The position numbers were made by a program, and so were the translations under genes. Under the pieces are notes generated by a model. The model was given only the letters and a program-made list of their open reading frames with translations, had not been told where the DNA came from and searched no databases. Positions 46,033 through 53,669 of a stretch of DNA of 64,000 bases are shown one piece after another (the stretch's first letter is position 1; every line of letters starts with the position of its first letter). The DNA is from Ktedonobacter sp. SOSP1-85. GTDB taxonomy: Bacteria > Chloroflexota > Ktedonobacteria > Ktedonobacterales > Ktedonobacteraceae. The stretch covers positions 930,001 to 994,000 of the forward strand of contig NZ_BNJI01000003.1 in the NCBI RefSeq assembly GCF_016587415.1, written 5' to 3'.

Positions 46033-46047
46033 TTTACCAAAGGTAAA
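46033..46047. promoter_or_regulatory. Putative TetR operator upstream of its own gene
   Basis: TTTACC-AAA-GGTAAA, with a half-matching second copy (TTAACTAAGGTAAAA) directly after it. The same core TTACCAAAGGTAA occurs at 46767-46783 before the next gene. Confidence 0.6.
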
Positions 46048-46076
46048 TTAATTTAACTAAGGTAAAATCAAGGCAT

Positions 46077-46713
46077 ATGGAAAGAAAGACGGGCGAAAGA
46101 GCAGCAGGATCTCAAGCAAAGCATTCTAGATGCGGCGCGCGAAATTGCTCTCGCAGAGGGGTGGCGCAATGTGACGATGCGCAAGATCGCAGATCGCATT
46201 GAGTATAGCCATCCCGCCATTTATGCCCATTTTGCAAACAAAGATGTGCTCTTATTAGAGCTCGTGCATGAGGGCTTCCGCCTGTTGGAGGCCGACTTAA
46301 AGCTGGCCCGAGCACAAGGCCACGATCCAGTGGAGGCGATGCGGCTCGTCGCTCGCGGCTACCTGGAATTCGCCTGGCGCTATCCTGAGTTGTATCGCCT
46401 GATGTATGGGCTGGACGGTGTCACCTTCAGCATCTCAGAGCCCGAGAAGGAAGGGCTACAGATAGAAGATGTGGTGGCACAAACGGTCAAAGACGTGCTT
46501 GAGTCTCGTCACTTGTCAACCGAGCACCTGGCAGATCAGGTGAATATTAGCTGGGGGACCGCTCACGGGCTGGTAACTCTTACGATGGCAGACCGCATTA
46601 GCGGCGGGCAAGCGCAGGCGACGCGGCTACTCGAACGAGCACTCCAGGATATGCTGCTGGCCTGGGAACATGAGGTAAATACCGCCGGTTCAGCGCCCCT
46701 TCCGGGCATATAG
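46077..46713 (+). pseudogene. TetR family regulator, frameshift near the start codon
   Basis: The coding frame runs to 46713. It reads RRAKEQQDLKQSILDAAREI, then ALAEGWRNVTMRKIADRIEY and SHPAIYAHFANKDVLLLELV, a typical TetR helix-turn-helix, followed by a ligand domain (FAWRYPELYRLMYGLDG). No start codon is in frame after the stop at 46063-46065. Removing one A from the run at 46081-46083 gives MEERRAKEQQ from ATG 46077 and a protein of 211 residues. As read, only a truncated GTG start at 46171 is available. The frameshift may be an error. Probable repressor of itself and the DUF2269 gene. Confidence 0.75.
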
Positions 46714-46766
46714 CTTCTCTGTGGGTCCACTGCGAAGATGCTAGGCCTGAACAAAATATTGCTTTA

Positions 46767-46808
46767 ACTTACCAAAGGTAAGTATAAAAACTTAGGTAAT
46801 AAATTACC
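46767..46808. promoter_or_regulatory. Putative TetR operator pair upstream of the DUF2269 gene
   Basis: ACTTACC-AAA-GGTAAGT at 46767-46783, followed by a second dyad GGTAAT-AA-ATTACC at 46795-46808. Both share the GGTAA half site with the repeat before the TetR gene. The DUF2269 gene starts 24 bases downstream. Confidence 0.6.
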
Positions 46809-46831
46809 ACTCACGAGGGGAGAGATACATC

Positions 46832-47368
46832 ATGACACTCTATCCTTATACGCTTTTACTACACATTGTAGGTGTGATTGGCCTCTTTATCGCTATCAGT
46901 CTGGAGTTAATCATCACATCTCGCCTACGGGCCGCCAAGACGACCACCCAGGCCCATGAATGGCTCACGCTCGGTCGCGTGATTGACCTGATTTTACCAG
47001 TCTCCGCTGTGCTCATTCTGGTCAGCGGTCTCGTGTTGACGTTCTCGGTGTGGGGATTGAACCATGCCTGGATAGACCTTTCGCTGGGCTTGCTCATTCT
47101 CGTGGGTATCCTGAGCCCGGTGATTAACGGTCCTCGTATGAAGGCAATCCATGTGGCAGCGAAAGCCGCGCCCGAGGGCGAGATCTCAGCCTCTCTGAGA
47201 GAAGTTATCACTGATCCCGTGCTGCGGGCTTATGTACCCATTCCAGGCCTGGTTGCATTGGGCGCGATAGTCCTGATGGTTCTGAAGCTGGATTGGCTTG
47301 GCTCGGGAATTGTGATGGCTCTCGCCCTCATTGCAAGCCTCATCTTCGCCTTCTCGCTTAAAAGGTAG
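46832..47368 (+). CDS. DUF2269-like integral membrane protein
   Basis: 178 residues, ATG 46832 after GAGGGGAGAGAT. Four to five hydrophobic segments: YPYTLLLHIVGVIGLFIAI, VIDLILPVSAVLILVSGLVL, AWIDLSLGLLILVGILSPVI, VPIPGLVALGAIVLMVLKL and GIVMALALIASLIFAF. A conserved early His sits in the first helix. Function unknown. The promoter carries the repeats seen before the TetR gene, so the TetR protein probably controls it. Confidence 0.75.
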   Translation: MTLYPYTLLLHIVGVIGLFIAISLELIITSRLRAAKTTTQAHEWLTLGRVIDLILPVSAVLILVSGLVLTFSVWGLNHAWIDLSLGLLILVGILSPVINGPRMKAIHVAAKAAPEGEISASLREVITDPVLRAYVPIPGLVALGAIVLMVLKLDWLGSGIVMALALIASLIFAFSLKR

Positions 47369-47450
47369 AACATACATTTTGTGATCGATTGCTAAAAAAA
47401 CCTGGTAAAGATAGATTCATATTAGGAACATTCAAAGAAAGAGGAAAGAA

Positions 47451-47855
47451 ATGTTTTCAGAACAAGAGCTCGCGTTTTTGCGCACACAACCCCTGGCCAG
47501 ACTGGCAACGGTGGCCATCAATGGTCAGCCCGATGCGGATGCGGTCGGCTTCGCCTTCGAGAACGGGCGCTTCTATATTGGTGGGTATTTCCTGGAACGC
47601 ACACGCAAATATAAAAATATTGCCGCCGGACATAGCAAGGTGTCGCTGCTTATTGATGAACTACCCTCGCTCGAACCCCTTGAGCCACGCTCAATCAAGC
47701 TTCATGGTGAGGCTGCGATTCTGCAACTTGAGGAGGGTTTTCGGGGACCTGGCACATATATTGTGATTACGCCGAAGGTCTCCTGGAGTATCGGCATTGA
47801 AGGGCCAGCCTTTCAAGATGGAAAGTCAGTCATCAAGAAAATTACCTGGGAATAA
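47451..47855 (+). CDS. PPOX-class F420-dependent oxidoreductase
   Basis: 134 residues, ATG 47451 after AAAGAGGAAAGAA. Split-barrel features: LRTQPLARLATVAINGQPDA, FAFENGRFYIGG, RKYKNIAAGHSKVSLLID, IKLHGEAAIL and the C-terminal strand YIVITPKVSWSIGIEG. This matches the PPOX-class F420-dependent group of the pyridoxamine oxidase-like superfamily. Same direction as the DUF2269 gene upstream (gap 82 bases), possibly the same transcript. Substrate unknown. Confidence 0.85.
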   Translation: MFSEQELAFLRTQPLARLATVAINGQPDADAVGFAFENGRFYIGGYFLERTRKYKNIAAGHSKVSLLIDELPSLEPLEPRSIKLHGEAAILQLEEGFRGPGTYIVITPKVSWSIGIEGPAFQDGKSVIKKITWE

Positions 47856-47883
47856 AGACCATTTTCGCACGCTTCATACAAGT

Positions 47884-47916
47884 CGGGCCGACGCGTACTT
47901 TCGCAGCGTTGGCCCG
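47884..47916. repeat. GACGCGT-core dispersed repeat between convergent genes
   Basis: GACGCGTACTTTCGCAGCGT enclosed by a short inverted repeat CGGGCC/GGCCCG. Core matches the repeats at 15588, 17714, 50611 and 59143. It lies between the converging stops at 47855 and 47931 and may act as a terminator. Confidence 0.55.
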
Positions 47917-47930
47917 CATGATGTAAGTGA

Positions 47931-49112
47931 TTACGCCTCCCAGGGTTTGATCACTACTTTGATACAGGAATCCTGCTTGTGCTTGAACATGTCATAGGCT
48001 TGGGGTACCTGGTCGAGGGAGACTTTATGCGTGATGACAAAGGTGGGATCGATCTCCGCCCCCTGAATACGCTTCAGCAGCGGGCGCAGATAGCGATGCA
48101 CATGAGTTTGACCCATCTTAAAGGTCAGGGCCTTGGCGAAGGCGGCGCCCATGGGCATCTTATCCACAAAGCCGCCATAGATGCCCGGTAGCGAGACAGT
48201 GCCTCCTTTACGGCAGGCCTGAATCGCCTGGCGCAGGACATAGGGGCGATCCGTGCTCAGGCGCATCTTTTGCTTGATAGTATCGGTGATAGCACCTACA
48301 CTGGTGCTATGCGCCTCCAGGCCCACAGCGTCGATGCAGGCATCTGGTCCAACTCCACCCGTCATCTGCTTGAGCATCTCCACCACATCGCCCTCTTTCT
48401 CGTAGTTGATGATCTCGGCACGCCCGTGCTCCTGGGCCATGCGCAAACGCTCTGGGATGCGGTCAATGGCGATGACGCGCTCCGCACCCAACATATAGGC
48501 GCTCTTGATGGCGAACTGCCCTACAGGACCACAGCCCCAGACCGCGACCGTGTCTCCAGGCTGGATGCCACAGTTCTCGGCCGCCATATAGCCCGTGGGG
48601 AAGATATCCGAGAGGAAGAGCACCTGTTCATCGCTCATGCCTTCGGGAACCTTGAGGGGGCCAATATCGGCGTAGGGAACACGCACATACTGAGCCTGGC
48701 CTCCGGCATATCCACCATAAAGATGTGAGTAGCCATAGAGGCCCGAGCCAGAGTAGCCATAGAGGCTCTCAGCCAGCCAGGCATTGGGATTGGAGTTGTC
48801 GCAGAGTGACCACATGTCGCGCTTGCAGAACATACAGTTGCTACAGGCGATGGTAAAGGGAACGACGACCCGGCCGCCCTTCTTGAGGTTGCTCACCTCT
48901 TTACCAACCTCAACGACCTCGCCCATGAACTCATGCCCCAGAATATCCCCCTTCTTCATGGTCGGAATATACCCATCATAGAGGTGCAGGTCTGAGCCAC
49001 AAATGGCCGAGGTCGTAATCTTAACAATAGCATCACGCGGGTTAAGAATTTCGGGATCGGGTACATTCTCTATCCGCACATCATGTGCCCCAAACCAGCA
49101 TAGAGCCTTCAT
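47931..49112 (-). CDS. Zinc-dependent alcohol dehydrogenase (formaldehyde dehydrogenase-like)
   Basis: 393 residues, ATG 49112 overlapping the stop of the upstream gene. Catalytic zinc ligands: Cys in SAICGSDLHLYDG and His/Glu in GHEFMGEVVEVG. Structural zinc cysteines: CSNCMFCKRDMWSLCD. Rossmann motif VAVWGCGPVGQFAIKSAYML then VIAIDRIPERLRMAQ (Asp ends the second strand, favouring NAD). An insert GYSGSGLYGYSHLYGGYAGG and the overall length match the glutathione-independent FdhA-like group. It oxidises an alcohol or aldehyde hydrate; the exact substrate is unknown. Cotranscribed with the SRPBCC protein gene. Confidence 0.9.
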   Translation of the reverse strand: MKALCWFGAHDVRIENVPDPEILNPRDAIVKITTSAICGSDLHLYDGYIPTMKKGDILGHEFMGEVVEVGKEVSNLKKGGRVVVPFTIACSNCMFCKRDMWSLCDNSNPNAWLAESLYGYSGSGLYGYSHLYGGYAGGQAQYVRVPYADIGPLKVPEGMSDEQVLFLSDIFPTGYMAAENCGIQPGDTVAVWGCGPVGQFAIKSAYMLGAERVIAIDRIPERLRMAQEHGRAEIINYEKEGDVVEMLKQMTGGVGPDACIDAVGLEAHSTSVGAITDTIKQKMRLSTDRPYVLRQAIQACRKGGTVSLPGIYGGFVDKMPMGAAFAKALTFKMGQTHVHRYLRPLLKRIQGAEIDPTFVITHKVSLDQVPQAYDMFKHKQDSCIKVVIKPWEA

Positions 49113-49918
49113 ACCCGTACTCCTTCCTCTGCCTGTTTCCCTGTTGGCTGCCCCTTTATAGTGGGGACCTCTCCCGCCTCTACCAGAGATTTAAAGCGGT
49201 GCAGGATCTCGGCTACCTGCGTCTCAAGCATGATATCAGTGGCCCGACCCAGCAGCGGCATCTCAAGGGCAGTTTGGAGCTTGCGATGATGCGCGAAATC
49301 CATCTCCAGGATCGCAATGGTGCCGCGCCCTTCAGGAGCAGCGGTGAAGCGTACACGCCCATTATCCTCAAGCATGGGATTATTGAGTACCCGCCACTCG
49401 ATCAGCCTTCCTGGCTCCTCCCTGACAGTCTCAATGTCCCACTCCAGGCGCTGCCCCTGCGGTCCCCTGGCCAGCCAGTGCGAACTCTTCTCGCCAGTTT
49501 TACACACTTCCTGCACCATAGGCATATAGGCAGGCGCACGCTCTACATCGCGCCAGGTATCGTACAGTTGCTCGGGGCTGGCTTGAATGGTCATGGCTCT
49601 ATGCACACGAAAACCCGCTCCACCTGGCAGCTTACTGACATTACTTGAGGGAAAGGGATGCTCCGCCCGGTTGACGTGCAGCCTGTCATAAAGCACGCTA
49701 TGGCCTGTTGCTCCTCGATAGAGCAGACCTCCACCCAGCAAGAGGCTGGCAAGGCTACCTTTTGTCAGGCCAAAGAGGGTCAGCAGACCTCCACCCACCA
49801 GGGACCCAAGGCGCTCCCCCTGAGATATATTCGTGGGCTTATCTGTAGCTCTTTGTAATATATCGCGTATATCGCGTATATTGACTATGGCCCGATTGCT
49901 CGGCTGCTCTGAAGACAT
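49109..49918 (-). CDS. SRPBCC family protein with N-terminal membrane segment (DUF2892-like)
   Basis: 269 residues from ATG 49918, chosen for GGAGGAAACGGCTT over an in-frame ATG at 49939. The N-terminal part has a short glycine-rich hydrophobic region (LGSLVGGGLLTLFGLTKGSL, ASLLLGGGLLYRGATG). The rest is a polyketide-cyclase/dehydrase-like fold: MTIQASPEQLYDTWRDVERA, PAYMPMVQEV, IEWRVLNNP and GRVRFTAAPEGRGTI. Such proteins bind hydrophobic ligands; the role is unknown. Its stop overlaps the alcohol dehydrogenase start (ATGA), so the two are translationally coupled. Confidence 0.85.
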   Translation of the reverse strand: MSSEQPSNRAIVNIRDIRDILQRATDKPTNISQGERLGSLVGGGLLTLFGLTKGSLASLLLGGGLLYRGATGHSVLYDRLHVNRAEHPFPSSNVSKLPGGAGFRVHRAMTIQASPEQLYDTWRDVERAPAYMPMVQEVCKTGEKSSHWLARGPQGQRLEWDIETVREEPGRLIEWRVLNNPMLEDNGRVRFTAAPEGRGTIAILEMDFAHHRKLQTALEMPLLGRATDIMLETQVAEILHRFKSLVEAGEVPTIKGQPTGKQAEEGVRV

Positions 49919-50184
49919 AAGCCGTTTCCTCCATGACAAGCAGGATTTAATACATTCCTGTCACGAATGCCCCCGGTTGTTTGTTCCATCTCTTAGTCCA
50001 GTTTACATTTTCATCACAGTTTTCTGAAACTTCTATCATAGTCTCTTCACAAAGGGAGGGTATAGTATTTATTATCCAGGAGCAAGGACATTTCGGCGAG
50101 GATGTTTATCCAGTCCTAGCCACTCGCCTTGATACATACAATCCAATCCACCGGCAAAGGAGGATACGGCAATGTAGCAAAAGA

Positions 50185-50252
50185 AACTGCTCCGCGGCAT
50201 CGATGAGCGAAGAGGCTCTGGTCCCTTCTTTCATCCATGCTGCGGAGCAGTT
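50185..50252. repeat. Inverted repeat in non-coding region
   Basis: AACTGCTCCGC (50185-50195) pairs with GCGGAGCAGTT (50242-50252), with inner pairing GCAT/ATGC. The intervening 36 bases are unpaired. It lies in the 410-base stretch between 49919 and 50329, otherwise without a recognised gene, and directly precedes the 76-bp palindrome. Confidence 0.6.
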
Positions 50253-50266
50253 AATTTATAGAGAGT

Positions 50267-50342
50267 AATAACAGAGTAAGCAGAGAGACCAGGTTGAGTG
50301 CCGTACGGCACTCAACCTGGTCTCTCTGCTTACTCTGTTATT
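50267..50342. repeat. 76-bp perfect palindrome without a loop
   Basis: Arms of 38 bases meet at GTAC (50303-50306) with no spacer; the left arm begins AATAACAGAGTAAGCAGAGA. The right arm overlaps the last codons of the small minus-strand gene at 50330-50503. It would extrude as a cruciform in DNA or fold as a strong hairpin in RNA, probably ending that transcript. Confidence 0.9.
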
Positions 50343-50503
50343 TGTGTGTTCTCTTCGTGACGTTTGAGCATGGTTTGGAGCATTTTTACGGCTCCTTCGA
50401 TGGTGAGTTCGAGGTGGCTCTGCGTTTCGGTATTGTAGATCTCAACTATGCCGCGTTCGGGGTGAAACTGGATCTCAAATTCTTCGGTGCTACTGCTATA
50501 CAT
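50330..50503 (-). CDS. Small hypothetical protein
   Basis: 57 residues from ATG 50503 (AGAGGATCAAGC upstream), or 70 from ATG 50542, which has no site. It reads EEFEIQFHPERGIVEIYN, SHLELTIEGAVKMLQTML and a polar end KRHEENTQITE. Alternating strands then a helix suggest a compact folded domain. No family recognised. The stop lies inside the 76-bp palindrome. Confidence 0.5.
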   Translation of the reverse strand: MYSSSTEEFEIQFHPERGIVEIYNTETQSHLELTIEGAVKMLQTMLKRHEENTQITE

Positions 50504-51025
50504 CGTCTTGCTTGATCCTCTCTGTGTCTGGTTTGCCTCCATCTACTACTCGTAATCCGCCAGCACTCTGCTTTACTGAAGGCTAGCAGGACCTTCTTCT
50601 TAGCCGTGGAGGCACGACGCGTGCTTTAGCAGCGTTGATCAGCTTCCATAAGCTCCTCAGGACTCCGGTACTGCCTGGCTATCCTTCTTTATTCCAGGGT
50701 CGATATGAGTAAGTGTATGCATTACACCTTAGGGTGTTTCGGTCATGAATCTGATGTCGGGATAACGTGTATAGCCAGAATCCCAGTATATTCAAGCTTA
50801 CTTAAACGTGGTTGTGTAGGATTCCACCCTACCTCCTGCTCCTTTTGCGGTTTTCACTGAGGTTACACCTGATCCAGACAGGAGAAAGAACCTGGTCTAT
50901 CAGGGAAAAACTGGATACAGAAATACGGTATTTGAAGCGGCTAATATCCTGCGTTCACACGAGGTTCTTCCCCCTGCACCAATGCTATTCTTTAATTGCG
51001 ATAAAGTGTAAGGAGCAAAAAAATA
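50504..51025. other. Region upstream of the cyd operon, with one dispersed repeat
   Basis: About 520 bases without a recognised gene. A GACGCGT-core repeat (GACGCGTGCTTTAGCAGCGT) lies around 50611-50640. The promoter of cydABDC should lie here, but no regulator site could be named. GTGTAAGGAGC precedes cydA. Confidence 0.5.
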
Positions 51026-52423
51026 ATGGATGCGCTACTTCTAGCAAGGCTACAATTTGCTAGTACAATCATTTATCACTTCCTCTTCGTCCCACTGACG
51101 TTGGGACTCTCGATTCTACTCGTGATCATGGAAACCCTCTATGTCCGTACGGGCAAAGAGGTCTACCGGAACATGACTAAGTTCTGGGGTAAGATGTTCC
51201 TGATCAACTTCGCTATGGGCGTTGTGACTGGCCTGGTGCAGGAGTTCCAGTTTGGTATGAACTGGTCTGAATACTCACGCTTCGTAGGTGATGTCTTTGG
51301 CGCGCCCCTGGCGGTTGAGGCCTTGCTGGCCTTCTTTATGGAGTCAACCTTCCTGGGCATCTGGGTCTTTGGCTGGGATCGCCTGCCGAAGAAGATACAC
51401 CTGGCCGCCATCTACCTGGTCGCTCTGGCATCTCACCTCTCGGCCTTCTGGATTCTCTCAGCGAATGCCTTTATGCAGCAGCCTACCGGTTTCGTCATTC
51501 GTAATGGCCGGGCTGAGATGACGAACTTCTTCGCACTGATCACTAATGGCCGCCTCTGGGTACAGTTCCCACACGTGGTCGCGGGTGGCCTGGTCACTGG
51601 CGCCTTCTTCGTCGCTGGTATCAGTGCCTACCGTTTGCTGAAGAAGTGTGATGAGCACGACACCGAGTTCTTTACCCGTTCAGCGCGTATCGGCCTGACG
51701 ATGGCCTTGATCGGTGGTATCGCGGTCTCCCTCTTTGGTCACATCCAGGGTCAGTACAGCACGGTGCATACTCCTATGAAGATGGCTGCCGCTGAGGCCC
51801 TGTGGAATACCGAAAATCCCGCTCCACTCTCGCTCTTTAAGGTTGCGAATACACAGGAGCACAAGGATCTCTTCTCGATTGATATCCCTGCTGGACTCAG
51901 CTTTATGAGCTACAACTCATTTGATGGCAAGGTCCAGGGCCTCAACCAGCTTCAGGCCGAATACGTGAAGCAGTATGGTCCCGGCAACTATATCCCGCCT
52001 GTCTTCATCACCTACTGGAGCTTCCGCGTGATGGTTGGTGCTGGTATGGCCATGGTCGCCATCGCGGGCCTGGGACTGTTCCTGCTGAACAAGCGGCGCT
52101 TCACCCAATATCCCAAGCTGATGATGCTGATGGTCGCCGCGATTGCAGTCCCTTTTGTTGCCAATACAATGGGCTGGATTTTGACAGAGATGGGCCGTCA
52201 ACCCTGGCTAGTCTTCGGCGTCCTCAAGACAGATGCAGGCGTCTCGCCTAATGTGAGCGCCGGGATGATCCTCTTCTCGCTAAGCGCGTTTATCGCGGTC
52301 TACGCGGCGCTGGCCGTGGTCGATGGCTGGCTGCTCGTACGCACAGCGAAGCAGGATGTGCCTACGCTTGAGGCAGAGAAGGCGGCTTCCGAAGAAGAGA
52401 ACGTGCTCCAGGGCGCGTACTAA
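51026..52423 (+). CDS. cydA: Cytochrome bd ubiquinol oxidase subunit I
   Basis: 465 residues, ATG 51026 after TAAGGAGCAAAA. About nine membrane helices. His18 in FASTIIYHFLFVPLTLGLS is the high-spin heme ligand; another conserved His is in WVQFPHVVAGG; the terminal signature is LTEMGRQPWLVFGVLKT. The quinol-binding loop is of the short type. With CydB it oxidises quinol and reduces oxygen to water at high affinity in the cytoplasmic membrane. First gene of a complete cydABDC operon (11-base gap to cydB). Confidence 0.96.
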   Translation: MDALLLARLQFASTIIYHFLFVPLTLGLSILLVIMETLYVRTGKEVYRNMTKFWGKMFLINFAMGVVTGLVQEFQFGMNWSEYSRFVGDVFGAPLAVEALLAFFMESTFLGIWVFGWDRLPKKIHLAAIYLVALASHLSAFWILSANAFMQQPTGFVIRNGRAEMTNFFALITNGRLWVQFPHVVAGGLVTGAFFVAGISAYRLLKKCDEHDTEFFTRSARIGLTMALIGGIAVSLFGHIQGQYSTVHTPMKMAAAEALWNTENPAPLSLFKVANTQEHKDLFSIDIPAGLSFMSYNSFDGKVQGLNQLQAEYVKQYGPGNYIPPVFITYWSFRVMVGAGMAMVAIAGLGLFLLNKRRFTQYPKLMMLMVAAIAVPFVANTMGWILTEMGRQPWLVFGVLKTDAGVSPNVSAGMILFSLSAFIAVYAALAVVDGWLLVRTAKQDVPTLEAEKAASEEENVLQGAY

Positions 52424-52434
52424 GGGGAACTGTT

Positions 52435-53451
52435 ATGAGCTTACAAATTACCTGGTTTGTGCTGATTATGGTGCTCTTCGCGGGATTCTTCCTGCTTGAG
52501 GGCTTTGACTTCGGTGTCGGCATGCTCCTGCCCTTCCTGGGCAGGAACAATGTCGAGCGGAGCACGATTCTTAGTTCGGTTGGCCCCTTCTGGGACGCGA
52601 ATGAGGTCTGGCTGATTACCGCGGGGGGCGCGATGCTGGCGGCCTTCCCCAACTGGTACGCGACGCTCTTCAGCGGCTTCTACCTGGTCTTTATCCTGCT
52701 GCTGCTGTCCTTGATCGTACGTGGCGCAGCCTTTGAATTCCGGGGCAAGCACAACTCGCCACGCTGGCGGCGGACCTGGGACTGGCTAGCCTTCGTGGGC
52801 AGCGCGCTTCCCGGCTTCCTGTGGGGCATCATAGTCGCCAACATGCTGCTGGGTGCGCCTATCGACGCACATATGCACTATGTGGGTACGCCATGGCAGC
52901 TCTTCAATCCCAAAGCCATCATCGCGGGCCTGGCCTTTACGCTGATGTTCGCCCTGCATGGAGCGGTCTTCCTGAGCCTGAAGACTGAGCACAAGCTGAT
53001 GGAGCGCTCCTTCAAGGCGGCTCTCCTACTCTGGCTCCCCACGGTGATCCTGGCCGCGATCTTTATTGGTGGTCTGTACATGGCATCGCCTGTGATTCAT
53101 AGCTTCGGCAGCGATCTGCGTGTGCTCACGCCTATCGTAGGTGCCCTGGCGCTCTTGCTGATCCCAGTCATGGTCCTGCTGCGTCGTAGTGGAATGGCCT
53201 TTATTCTGACCTCGGTCACAGTCCTGCTGACCACGCTGACAGTCGCGATGGCCATCTTCCCAAATGTACTGATCTCCAGCCTGAACCCGGCCTGGAACCT
53301 GACCATCACCAATGCGTCGTCGAGTCCCTATACGCTCACAGTGATGAGCTGGATCGCGCTTACCTGCGTGCCTTTCGTTCTGGCCTACCAGGCCTGGAAC
53401 TACTGGGTCTTCCGCAAACGCGTCAGCGTTCATACTCTGAGCCATCACTAA
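52435..53451 (+). CDS. cydB: Cytochrome bd ubiquinol oxidase subunit II
   Basis: 338 residues, ATG 52435 after TAAGGGGAACTG. Typical opening WFVLIMVLFAGFFLLEGFDF (FDFG signature), then FWDANEVWLITAGGAMLAAF, GIIVANMLLGAPID and further membrane helices. Structural partner of CydA. A T-tailed hairpin at 53542 follows, yet cydD begins 218 bases later in the same direction, so the assembly genes may have partly separate expression. Confidence 0.96.
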   Translation: MSLQITWFVLIMVLFAGFFLLEGFDFGVGMLLPFLGRNNVERSTILSSVGPFWDANEVWLITAGGAMLAAFPNWYATLFSGFYLVFILLLLSLIVRGAAFEFRGKHNSPRWRRTWDWLAFVGSALPGFLWGIIVANMLLGAPIDAHMHYVGTPWQLFNPKAIIAGLAFTLMFALHGAVFLSLKTEHKLMERSFKAALLLWLPTVILAAIFIGGLYMASPVIHSFGSDLRVLTPIVGALALLLIPVMVLLRRSGMAFILTSVTVLLTTLTVAMAIFPNVLISSLNPAWNLTITNASSSPYTLTVMSWIALTCVPFVLAYQAWNYWVFRKRVSVHTLSHH

Positions 53452-53541
53452 TCAATCACGTTTGAGCATCTATAAGGATCGCATGCAATGTCGCATGCCT
53501 CACACTGAAGCGCATTTCTTCCTTACACGCTGCTGTGACAT

Positions 53542-53575
53542 GGGAAGGGACCGGCGAGTCCCTTCCCTTATTTTT
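53542..53575 (+). terminator. Rho-independent terminator after cydB
   Basis: Arms GGGAAGGGAC and GTCCCTTCCC around CGGCGA, followed by TTATTTTT. It separates cydAB from cydDC. Confidence 0.85.
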
Positions 53576-53669
53576 CCCTGTTGCTGTAACCCATTCGCCC
53601 CTTTGCTGTATATCATAATATAAGTAGGCCTTTTTTCAGATTTGATACTACAAACCCGGGGTAGGGATT

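Noticed and set aside
46171..46713. Short TetR protein starting at GTG 46171
   Set aside because: It would lack the first helices of the DNA-binding domain, while clear TetR sequence continues upstream in the same frame.
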